A DNA stretch of 7,043 bases, from positions 1-7,043 of the forward strand of contig CAZVZH010000232.1 in assembly GCA_964630705.1 (NCBI GenBank). Direction: 5' to 3'. The stretch comes from M3007 sp964630705. Its GTDB lineage: Bacteria; Bacteroidota; Bacteroidia; Chitinophagales; Saprospiraceae. The notes below the pieces were generated by a model that was not told where the DNA came from, ran no database searches, and was given only the letters and a program-made list of their open reading frames with translations. The position numbers and the translations under genes are program-made. Position 1 is the first letter of the stretch, and each line of letters begins with the position of its first letter. Shown in pieces: positions 1-5,924 of the stretch.

Positions 1-93
1 CAGTACCTGGAAGCCCGCAAGCACCAGGGCGTCGAGCTGCGCGAAACAGCCCCGACCGTGGAAGATTGTTTTATCGAACTGATGAAAACCTGA
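1..93 (+). CDS. ABC transporter ATP-binding protein, C-terminal end (partial)
   Basis: An open frame enters from the left edge and gives 30 residues before a TGA stop at 91-93. The tail APTVEDCFIELM matches the usual C-terminal end of ABC-2-type export ATPases (pattern P-[ST]-[LVM]-E-D-x-F-[IV]-x-L). The next gene starts two bases after the stop and encodes a second ATPase. This fits the first of a pair of ATPases, equivalent to the N-terminal half of the fused E. coli protein YbhF. The Walker motifs are outside the window, so this rests on the short tail and the context; identity as an ABC ATPase is likely, its substrate unknown. Confidence 0.7.
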   Translation, partial: QYLEARKHQGVELRETAPTVEDCFIELMKT

Positions 94-95
94 AC

Positions 96-824
96 ATGGA
101 CGCCATTATCCACACCGACCGGCTCACCAAAACCTTTGGGGCATTTACCGCCGTCGACGCGATCAGTTTTCAGGTAGCGCCCGGCGAAGTGTTCGGCTTT
201 TTGGGGGCCAACGGGGCTGGCAAAACCACCGCCCTGAAAATGCTCACCGGCTTGCTCAAGCCCAGCAGCGGCACGGCGTCCGTCGCCGGCTTCGACGTGG
301 GCCGCCGGCCCGAACAGGTCAAACGCCGTATTGGCTACATGAGTCAAAAATTCAGCCTGTATGAAGACCTGACCCTGCGCGAAAACATCCGCCTGTACGG
401 CGGTATCTACGGTTTGCGCCGGGCGGACATCCGCAACAAAACGGCCGAAATGTTGCAAAAACTCGAACTCCAACCCTATGCCGACCAGCTCGTCGCCGGC
501 CTACCCCTGGGCTGGCGCCAAAAACTGGCTTTTTCCGTGGCCTTGCTGCACGAGCCCCGGTTGGTGTTTCTCGACGAACCTACCAGCGGCGTGGATCCAC
601 TCACCCGGCGGCAGTTCTGGGACCTGATTTACGAAGCCGCCCATCAGGGCGTCACCATCATGGTGACCACGCACTATATGGACGAAGCCGAGTACTGCGA
701 CCGCGTGAGCATCATGGTCGACGGGAAAATAGAAGCCCTCGACACGCCGCGCCAACTCAAACAGCAGTTGCAAGCCCCTGACATGGACACCGTTTTTCGA
801 AAACTGGCCCGCCCCGAATCGTAA
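96..824 (+). CDS. ABC transporter ATP-binding protein, YbhF C-terminal-half type
   Basis: This 242-residue cytoplasmic ATPase would power the two permeases encoded just downstream. Visible motifs are Walker A GANGAGKTT (residues 37-45), the Q-loop glutamine in YMSQKFSLYEDLT (Q84), Walker B LVFLDEP (156-162) with catalytic E161, the D-loop SGVDP (164-168) and the H-loop histidine in TTHYMDEAEYCDR (H193). The ABC signature is degenerate: GLPLGWRQ (135-142) replaces LSGGQ, as in the second ATPase domain of E. coli YbhF, which also carries the same SGVDPLTRR and DEAEYCDR surroundings. The C-terminus (DMDTVFRKL) is the normal family ending. I chose the ATG at 96 over an in-frame TTG at 66 because it follows the upstream stop by two bases and gives the usual family N-terminus. 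The substrate cannot be read from the sequence; drug or ion export is inference from YbhFSR. Confidence 0.93.
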   Translation: MDAIIHTDRLTKTFGAFTAVDAISFQVAPGEVFGFLGANGAGKTTALKMLTGLLKPSSGTASVAGFDVGRRPEQVKRRIGYMSQKFSLYEDLTLRENIRLYGGIYGLRRADIRNKTAEMLQKLELQPYADQLVAGLPLGWRQKLAFSVALLHEPRLVFLDEPTSGVDPLTRRQFWDLIYEAAHQGVTIMVTTHYMDEAEYCDRVSIMVDGKIEALDTPRQLKQQLQAPDMDTVFRKLARPES

Positions 825-835
825 AACACACCAGC

Positions 836-1957
836 ATGAATCGTTTTCTCGCATTTGTTTTGAAAGAATTCCGGCACATCTACCGCGACCGGCGCACGAT
901 GCTTATTCTGTTCGGTATGCCGGTGGTGCAGGTGCTGCTGTTCGGTTTCGTGCTCACCAATGAGGTCAAAGACGCCAACATCGCCGTACTCGACCCCTCG
1001 AAAGATGCGGCCAGTATCGGCCTGACCAACAAATTGGTATCCAGCGGCTATTTTCGCGTAGCCTACAACCTGGCCGCGCCGGGCGAGATGGAACCCGCGT
1101 TTCGCTCGGGAAAAATCAAACTCGCCCTCATTTTCCCCCCGGATTTTTCCCATCAGCTCGACCACGACGGCCGGGCGACGCTGCAACTGATTGGCGACGC
1201 CAGCGACCCCAACACGGCCACCACGCTCATCAACTACGCCAACGCTATCATCCTCGATTTTGAACGCGAACGCCTGGCCACCGGGCCGCCAGCGGGCGGA
1301 GCTGTCCGGCGGGCCATCCTGGCAGAAACCCGCATGCGGTACAATCCCGAGCAGAAGGCCGTGTTCAACTTCGTTCCGGGGGTGATGACGCTCATCCTCA
1401 TGCTGGTGTCGGCCATGATGACCAGCATTACCCTGGCCCGCGAAAAAGAGTTGGGTACCATGGAAATTTTGCTCGTGTCGCCGCTCAAGCCCCTGCAAAT
1501 CGTGTTGGGCAAAACGGCGCCCTACCTGGCCCTGTCGTTTTTCAATGCCGCTTTGGTGGTGGCTATCGGCATTCTGGTGTTCGGCATGCCCATGAGGGGC
1601 AGCTTTTTGCTGTTGGGTTTCGAGTGCTTTTTATACATGTTTGTGGCGCTCTCGCTGGGCATTTTGATTTCTACGCGGGCCAAAACGCAGATGGCGGCCC
1701 TGTTCGCTTCCGCCCTGAGTTTGCTGATGCCGACCATCGTGTTGTCGGGATTTTTATTCCCAAGGGAAAGCATGCCCGTGCCGTTGCAGGTGATCGGTTC
1801 GGTGTTTCCATCTACCTGGTTTATTCCGGTGATCAAAGGCGTGATGATCAAAGGCGTAGGTCTGAATTTTTTATGGAAAGAAACGGCCATCCTGCTCGGC
1901 ATGGCCACCCTGTTTATCGCCATCAGTGTCCGAAATTTTAAAAACCGCCTGGAATAA
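836..1957 (+). CDS. ABC-2 type permease, YbhS-like
   Basis: This 373-residue inner-membrane subunit of an ABC exporter has the classical ABC-2 layout. A short cytoplasmic N-terminus (FVLKEFRHIYRDRR) is followed by TM1 at about 22-41, a large extracytoplasmic domain at about 42-175, and five more helices at roughly 178-200, 229-250, 255-279, 286-308 and 347-366. The coupling segment AREKELGTMEILLVSPL (201-217), directly after TM2, is the conserved contact region with the ATPase, and LSGFLFPRESMP (303-314) is another family hallmark. Similarity to E. coli YbhS is seen in RYNPE before TM2, the REx-E-x-GTME motif and the LSGF-F motif. It starts 11 bases after the ATPase gene with no Shine-Dalgarno sequence, so it is surely in the same operon. 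It probably forms a heterodimer with the second permease. Substrate unknown. Confidence 0.92.
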   Translation: MNRFLAFVLKEFRHIYRDRRTMLILFGMPVVQVLLFGFVLTNEVKDANIAVLDPSKDAASIGLTNKLVSSGYFRVAYNLAAPGEMEPAFRSGKIKLALIFPPDFSHQLDHDGRATLQLIGDASDPNTATTLINYANAIILDFERERLATGPPAGGAVRRAILAETRMRYNPEQKAVFNFVPGVMTLILMLVSAMMTSITLAREKELGTMEILLVSPLKPLQIVLGKTAPYLALSFFNAALVVAIGILVFGMPMRGSFLLLGFECFLYMFVALSLGILISTRAKTQMAALFASALSLLMPTIVLSGFLFPRESMPVPLQVIGSVFPSTWFIPVIKGVMIKGVGLNFLWKETAILLGMATLFIAISVRNFKNRLE

Positions 1958-2025
1958 TCCGCTCCAACCCTCCAAGCAGAGCCCATCTAACCAGAAACCC
2001 TCAACCCTCCAACCTTTAAAATAAA
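1958..2025 (+). repeat. Pyrimidine-rich degenerate repeat between the permease genes
   Basis: The 68-base gap is almost free of G and made of degenerate units such as AACCCTCCAA, AAACCCTC and AACCTTT, ending in an A-rich leader (TTTAAAATAAA) directly before the ATG at 2026. Bases 1986-2002 (TCTAACCAGAAACCCTC) recur exactly, as the reverse complement, at 6864-6880 after thrB, so this gap belongs to the same 8-base AACCTTCT repeat family. It lies inside what otherwise looks like one transcription unit. No hairpin with a T tract is visible here, so I do not see a terminator. Confidence 0.7.
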
Positions 2026-3105
2026 ATGCGTACCGTCCTCTTCCTGGTCCAGAAAGAATTTCTGCAAATCTTTCGCAACAAGTTCATGCTGCCGATGCTG
2101 CTGGTGATGCCGGTGGTACAAACCATCTTGTTGTCGTTTGCAGCAAATTATGAAGTGAAAAACCTGAGCCTTGGCGTGGTCGATCATGATTTGTCGCCTC
2201 TGTCGCGCCAGCTGGTGGCCCGGTTCAGCGCCTCGGGCTACTTTAGGGTGTACCGGGTTGGGTTTTCCGCAAAAACCGCCGATGCCGACCTGGCCCGCGA
2301 CCGCACCGATCTCATCCTGGAAATTCCGCCCCGGTTCGAACGCGACTACATCCGGGAAGGCAAAGCCACGGTAGCGCTCACGGCCAACGCCATCAATGCC
2401 GTAAAAGCCGGTCTGGCCTTAGGGTACGCGAGCAGTATTTTGCAGGCCTCAGCGGATGGAGAGCGCGGCATCGCAGTGACCTATTCCAACTGGTACAACC
2501 CCGAGCTCGACTACAAAACTTTCATGGTGCCGGGTATTCTGGGTGAAATTATCGCCCTCATCATCTGCTTTCTCACAGCGCTCAACATTGTGCGCGAGCG
2601 CGAGCTGGGCACCATCGAGCAGCTCAACGTGACGCCCATCCGCAAATGGCAGTTTATCCTCGGCAAATTGATTCCCTTTTGGCTGATATCGCTGGTGATG
2701 ATGACGGTGGGCCTGACGATCGGCTGGCTGGTTTTCCGAATTCCCATGATGGGCGACCTGCGGCTGGTTTTTCTATACACCCTGGTATTTACGCCCTGTA
2801 TGCTGGGCATCGGTTTTCTGATCTCCAATTTTGCCGAATCACAACAGCAGGCCATGTTTACCGCCTGGTTTTTCCTCGTCATTTTTATCCTGATGTGCGG
2901 CTTGTTCACCCCGGTGGAAAGCATGCCCGAATGGGCGCAGCGGCTCAACGCCATCAACCCGGTAAAGTATTTCGTAGAATTTATGCGGCTGGTATTGCTC
3001 AAAGGCGCCGGCTTCGCCGATATCCGCCAAAATTTTCTGACCGTGCTGGGCTATGCAATTACGGTGAACGGGTTGGCGGTGTGGACGTACCGGAAACGGA
3101 ATTAA
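2026..3105 (+). CDS. ABC-2 type permease, YbhR-like
   Basis: This is the second membrane subunit of the exporter, 359 residues. TM1 spans about 21-40, the extracytoplasmic domain about 41-165, and further helices lie at about 167-189, 214-236, 245-267, 275-297 and 335-354. The block NWYNPELDYKTFMVPG (155-170) just before TM2 closely resembles the corresponding NWYNP-LDYK-F-VP block of E. coli YbhR, and RERELGTIEQLNVTP (190-204) is the conserved ATPase-coupling segment. FTPVESMPEWAQRLNAINP (294-312) is also typical of the family. Both permeases share the start pattern K-E-F-x-x-I-[FY]-R, showing a common origin. The gene is separated from its partner by 68 bases of repeat-like DNA rather than the tight spacing seen earlier in the operon. 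Its stop codon TAA overlaps the first unit of a 9-base tandem repeat. Confidence 0.92.
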   Translation: MRTVLFLVQKEFLQIFRNKFMLPMLLVMPVVQTILLSFAANYEVKNLSLGVVDHDLSPLSRQLVARFSASGYFRVYRVGFSAKTADADLARDRTDLILEIPPRFERDYIREGKATVALTANAINAVKAGLALGYASSILQASADGERGIAVTYSNWYNPELDYKTFMVPGILGEIIALIICFLTALNIVRERELGTIEQLNVTPIRKWQFILGKLIPFWLISLVMMTVGLTIGWLVFRIPMMGDLRLVFLYTLVFTPCMLGIGFLISNFAESQQQAMFTAWFFLVIFILMCGLFTPVESMPEWAQRLNAINPVKYFVEFMRLVLLKGAGFADIRQNFLTVLGYAITVNGLAVWTYRKRN

Positions 3106-3163
3106 TGTGGTCAATGTGGTCAATGTGGCCAATGTGGTCAATTGGGTCAATGTGGTCAATGTG
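3104..3163 (+). repeat. 9-bp tandem repeat array, unit AATGTGGTC
   Basis: Six full units and one partial unit lie head to tail: AATGTGGTC (3104-3112), AATGTGGTC (3113-3121), AATGTGGCC (3122-3130), AATGTGGTC (3131-3139), AATTGGGTC (3140-3148), AATGTGGTC (3149-3157) and AATGTG (3158-3163). The first two bases of the array are the last two bases of the permease stop codon. The unit length is a multiple of three, so shadow frames through it read as tripeptide repeats, but no gene start supports translation. The same unit occurs at 4120-4137 and 5797-5850 in the same orientation. Confidence 0.93.
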
Positions 3164-3192
3164 TTAAGTTGATAGATGGACGGCTTAAGGCG

Positions 3193-3215
3193 GCGCCGGC
3201 AGGCGTATTTTTTTT
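3193..3215 (+). terminator. Possible rho-independent terminator after the ABC operon
   Basis: The stem CGCC (3194-3197) and GGCG (3202-3205) encloses the four-base loop GGCA. An extra G-T pair is possible at its base (3193 with 3206), and a run of eight T residues follows at 3208-3215. The stem is short, but the GC-rich hairpin plus T tract is correctly placed about 90 bases after the last permease gene. The rest of the gap up to 3313 shows no further structure I can name. Confidence 0.45.
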
Positions 3216-3313
3216 AACAAAATAAAAACTTTCCCAGAAACAACCGGTAAGGGCATTTCCAGAGTCAGGCACTGGACAACCTGATTTATTAACCCGTTCA
3301 ATTTGCTCTATCC

Positions 3314-4120
3314 ATGAAAGCACAACTGCCTGGTATCGCCCTGCTCCTTCTCACCGCTTTTTTCGCCTGTGATCCGCATCCGGACGAACCGTCTTTCGGC
3401 CTCGATTGCCTGCCGGCCGGCTCCCTGCAAACCGGTGTGTTGGCCTTTTACCCGTTCGAAAACGGTAATCTGACCGATGCCACGGGCAATGGCAACGACC
3501 TGACCAACCCCACCACCGCCAAACCGGCCGCCGACCGTGCCGGGAACGCCAACTGCGCCTACCGTTTTTCGAATCGACCTACTACCACGGAATTTCTGAC
3601 CACCACGCAAACCGCGTTTCTCAATGGGATTAAGGCCTTTTCCGTTTCCTTGTGGTACCAGCCTGCCGATTCCAGTCGGGAAAGCGGCGACTACGAAGTG
3701 TTACTCGGCCGCGGAACCGGCGCGCATTGCCCTGACCGCTATGGAGAGTGGTCGGTTAGTTTATACGATTGCCGCCGGGCTGTATTCGGACACAACAATT
3801 CCGTTTGGGCCAATTTGGTTACCCCCCAAACCACAGACTCTTTGTGCTACAAGGAAATCAAGGCCCTGACCGGTGTATGGCATCATGTTGTGGCTGTTTA
3901 CAATAACAACACCTATAAAATCTATTTCAACGGAGTATTGCAAGCCACCGAAACCGGGGCTGCCGATTGTTCCTCCAACGGTCATGTGGCGCAAGACCTC
4001 GGCGATTTGTTTCTAGGTACTTTCTATACCGGATCAATAGACGATGTATTGATTTACAATAGAGAACTATCCGATCAGGAGGTGGGCGCTCTGTTCAATG
4101 CGGCGCCGTGTTGTTATTGA
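3314..4120 (+). CDS. Secreted lipoprotein with LamG/concanavalin-like domain
   Basis: This 268-residue protein starts with a lipoprotein signal: a hydrophobic stretch (IALLLLTAFFA) followed by C19, the likely lipidated cysteine (F-F-A-C, a slightly loose lipobox). Residues about 43-262 form one Laminin_G_3-type jelly-roll domain. The opening FYPFENGNLTDATGNGND (45-62), the strand FSVSLWYQP (109-117), the segment GVWHHVVAVYNNNTYKIYFNG (187-207) and the close GSIDDVLIYNRELSDQEV (240-257) are all standard landmarks. There are eight further cysteines (32, 81, 139, 153, 178, 219, 266, 267), enough for four disulfides. No sorting domain of the type IX system is visible at the C-terminus. Such domains bind carbohydrate or protein ligands in many Bacteroidota surface proteins; the ligand here is unknown. 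The gene stands alone and converges on the peptidase gene. The 3' half looks more A/T-rich than its neighbours. Confidence 0.88.
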   Translation: MKAQLPGIALLLLTAFFACDPHPDEPSFGLDCLPAGSLQTGVLAFYPFENGNLTDATGNGNDLTNPTTAKPAADRAGNANCAYRFSNRPTTTEFLTTTQTAFLNGIKAFSVSLWYQPADSSRESGDYEVLLGRGTGAHCPDRYGEWSVSLYDCRRAVFGHNNSVWANLVTPQTTDSLCYKEIKALTGVWHHVVAVYNNNTYKIYFNGVLQATETGAADCSSNGHVAQDLGDLFLGTFYTGSIDDVLIYNRELSDQEVGALFNAAPCCY

Positions 4121-4142
4121 ATGTGATGAATGTGGCCACATT
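4120..4142 (+). repeat. Two 9-bp repeat units forming a 14-bp palindrome between convergent genes
   Basis: AATGTGATG (4120-4128) and AATGTGGCC (4129-4137) are two degenerate units of the AATGTGGTC family. The first begins on the last base of the lipoprotein gene's TGA stop. The second unit plus the next five bases make the perfect palindrome AATGTGGCCACATT (4129-4142). The opposing peptidase gene ends at 4148, so this 27-base gap is nearly all repeat. The palindrome could form a small 5-bp hairpin in both transcripts, but there is no T tract, so a terminator role is unproven. Confidence 0.8.
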
Positions 4143-4147
4143 AACCC

Positions 4148-5785
4148 TCATTCCGTTTCCTGAACAAAAACATAGAAATCCGGGTCGACGGCAAAGGATT
4201 TTTTGTTGATCCGCCGCGCCCGCACTTCCTGCCAGCTGGTCGTCGGATAGATCCAGGAAAACTTGCCGCGATCGAGCGTGACTCTGATCGGCATGTCGAA
4301 GCCCTCGATACAATCGACCCAGCGGTAACGCAGGCGGCCTTTTTTCAGGCTGTATTCGAGCACCGGCACGTTGCGGTGGCGGAGGTACTGGTCGAACACC
4401 TTGTCGAGTTTTTTCCCCGATTTTTGAGCGATGTAGGCCTCGATTTGGGCGCCGTCGACGGTTTGGTGGTAGAAATCGCGGTTGAGCCCGCGCAGAATTT
4501 CCCGCCATTTGGCGTCGTCGGCTACGATCTGCCGGATGGTGTGCAGCAGGTTGCCGCCTTTGGGGTACATATCGCCCGAACCTTCCTGGTTGACCCCGTA
4601 TACGCCTACGATCGGACTTTGGTTAAAAATACCGGTGCGGGTGCCACGGATATATTCGGCGCCGGCGGCTTTGCCGAAATGATACTCGGTGTAAAGGCCT
4701 TCGCTGTAGTTGGTAAAACTCTCGTGCACCCACATGTCGGCGATGTCGCGGTAGGTGATGTTGTTGGCAAACCACTCGTGGCCCGATTCGTGGATGATGA
4801 TAAAATCCCACTTCAGTCCCCAGCCCGTGCGGGAAAGGTCGCGGCCCAGGTAGCCGTTCTGATAACCGTTGCCGTAGGTGATGGAGCTCTGGTGTTCCAT
4901 GCCGAGGTAGGGCACTTCCACAAGTTTGTAGCCGTCTTCGTAAAACGGGTAGGGCCCAAACCAGTATTCGAACGCGCGGAGCATGCCTTTGACCTGCTGA
5001 AATTGTTTTTGCGCCTTTTCGAGGTTTTCAGGCAGCACATAATAGTCGAGCGTGAGCACGCCGCCCTCGCCGTGCAGGGTATCGGCAAAGTGGGTGTAGG
5101 TGGCGATGTTGACGTTGACGCCGTAGTTGTTGATCGGATTGGCCACAAACCACTCGAAGGTGCGGGTGCCGTCGGGGTTGTCGACGGTTCGGCGCAGGCG
5201 ACCGTTCGACACGTCCATCAACGGCCGGGGCACCGTGACGGCGATGGCCTGGGAGTCGGGCTCGTCGTACATGTGATCCTTGCAGGGCCACCACACGCTG
5301 GCGCCGAGGCCCTGGCAGGAAGTGGCGACGAAAGGCTGTCCGGCGGCGTCTTTCGACCAACTGAACCCGCCGTCCCAGGGCGCGCGCTTGGCCGTGCGCG
5401 GCTGACCGGAGTACCACACCGTGAGGGCTTCGCGGGCGCCGGGCCGCTGCGGTTTTTGAAGTTGAATAAAATAGGCGTTCGTTCCGGCTTTTTTGACCTC
5501 CAGGCCTTGCCCGTCCTGCTCCACTTTTTCAATTTTCAAGGGCGGCTGGAGATCGATTTGCAGGGCTTGGTAGGGTTCCAGCACCTGGTAGTGCACCGTG
5601 TTGTAGCCGGAAATACGTTTGGCAGCCGGGTCGACGCTTACGTGTAGGTCGTAAAATTTCAAATCCCACCAGGCGCGCTCGGGCGTAATACTGCCGCGCA
5701 GGGTATCATCGAGGGTAAAAGTGGGTTTTTGAGCCTGGCTGAACAAGGGCGCCAGGAGGAGCAGGAGGCAGAGCGTTTTTTTCAT
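4148..5785 (-). CDS. Secreted M1-family zinc metallopeptidase (aminopeptidase-like)
   Basis: This 545-residue protein has a Sec signal peptide (MKKTLCLLLLLAPLFSQAQ, likely cut after A18), so it acts in the periplasm or outside the cell. The N-terminal β-domain (about 35-230) carries the family landmark WWPCKDH (165-171). The exopeptidase motif appears as LGMEH (294-298), histidine replacing the usual asparagine of GxMEN. The zinc site is complete: HESGH (332-336) and, after 18 residues, the third ligand E355 in MWVHESFTNY; E333 is the catalytic base. Y407 in MYPKGGNLL matches the transition-state tyrosine of M1 enzymes. After the catalytic region a short β-rich tail (about 473-545) ends the protein; the long helical C-terminal domain of PepN or leukotriene hydrolase is absent. 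The family removes N-terminal amino acids from peptides; activity is expected, specificity unknown. ATG at 5785 is supported by the signal peptide. Confidence 0.93.
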   Translation of the reverse strand: MKKTLCLLLLLAPLFSQAQKPTFTLDDTLRGSITPERAWWDLKFYDLHVSVDPAAKRISGYNTVHYQVLEPYQALQIDLQPPLKIEKVEQDGQGLEVKKAGTNAYFIQLQKPQRPGAREALTVWYSGQPRTAKRAPWDGGFSWSKDAAGQPFVATSCQGLGASVWWPCKDHMYDEPDSQAIAVTVPRPLMDVSNGRLRRTVDNPDGTRTFEWFVANPINNYGVNVNIATYTHFADTLHGEGGVLTLDYYVLPENLEKAQKQFQQVKGMLRAFEYWFGPYPFYEDGYKLVEVPYLGMEHQSSITYGNGYQNGYLGRDLSRTGWGLKWDFIIIHESGHEWFANNITYRDIADMWVHESFTNYSEGLYTEYHFGKAAGAEYIRGTRTGIFNQSPIVGVYGVNQEGSGDMYPKGGNLLHTIRQIVADDAKWREILRGLNRDFYHQTVDGAQIEAYIAQKSGKKLDKVFDQYLRHRNVPVLEYSLKKGRLRYRWVDCIEGFDMPIRVTLDRGKFSWIYPTTSWQEVRARRINKKSFAVDPDFYVFVQETE

Positions 5786-5796
5786 AAACTTGGTGG

Positions 5797-5850
5797 AATG
5801 TGGTCAATGTGGTCAATGGGCGGAATGTGGTCAATGTGGGGAATGGGGCA
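5797..5850 (+). repeat. 9-bp tandem repeat array between divergent genes
   Basis: Six units of the AATGTGGTC family lie head to tail: AATGTGGTC (5797-5805), AATGTGGTC (5806-5814), AATGGGCGG (5815-5823), AATGTGGTC (5824-5832), AATGTGGGG (5833-5841) and AATGGGGCA (5842-5850). Three are perfect; the last two are degenerate and G-rich. The array starts 11 bases upstream of the peptidase start codon, so it probably forms much of that gene's 5' leader, read there as GACCACATT repeats. It is oriented like the arrays at 3104 and 4120. Confidence 0.92.
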
Positions 5851-5888
5851 AATATCCCGTTTCCAGATCAAATTCACGGCGGTGCGCG

Positions 5889-5896
5889 TACCTTTG
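5889..5896 (+). promoter_or_regulatory. Putative Bacteroidota-type -7 promoter element for thrB
   Basis: TACCTTTG is an exact match to the -7 consensus TAnnTTTG used by the primary sigma factor of Bacteroidota. Transcription would begin near 5902, leaving a leader of about 20 bases before the TTG start at 5925. I do not see a convincing TTG-type -33 element at the expected distance upstream, so the call rests on the -7 match and its position. Confidence 0.5.
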
Positions 5897-5924
5897 GGGC
5901 CCTTATTCGATTAAAACACAAATT

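Noticed and set aside
66..95. TTG start at 66 for the second ATPase
   Set aside because: It would overlap the upstream ATPase coding sequence by 28 bases and add ten residues not typical of the family; ATG at 96 is better placed.
674..1498. Minus-strand open frame (274 codons) opposite the ATPase and first permease
   Set aside because: It is antisense to two clear genes, is rich in H, Q, G and R, and has no recognisable domain.
2646..3167. Open frame overlapping the second permease and running into the repeats (tail of MWS-type tripeptides)
   Set aside because: It overlaps a well-supported permease in another frame; the tripeptide tail is only the 9-mer array read in frame.
3298..3305. TCAATTTG as a -7 promoter element for the LamG lipoprotein gene
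   Set aside because: It has one mismatch to TAnnTTTG, lacks a -33 partner, and would leave a leader of only a few bases.
4376..5647. Long open frame on the + strand (423 codons) opposite the M1 peptidase
   Set aside because: It lies wholly antisense to a gene with clear catalytic motifs and reads as low-complexity V/G/A/D-rich sequence with no domain landmarks, as expected for a shadow frame in GC-rich DNA.
5869..5876. TGAATTTG on the minus strand as a promoter for the peptidase gene
   Set aside because: It has one mismatch and no -33 element at the right distance; GATATTTG at 5849-5856 is an equally weak alternative, so neither is annotated.
5790..5924. N-terminal extension of thrB from a TTG at 5790
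   Set aside because: It would translate the 9-base repeats into tripeptide-like repeats not seen in ThrB proteins, and a promoter-like TACCTTTG lies downstream of it.
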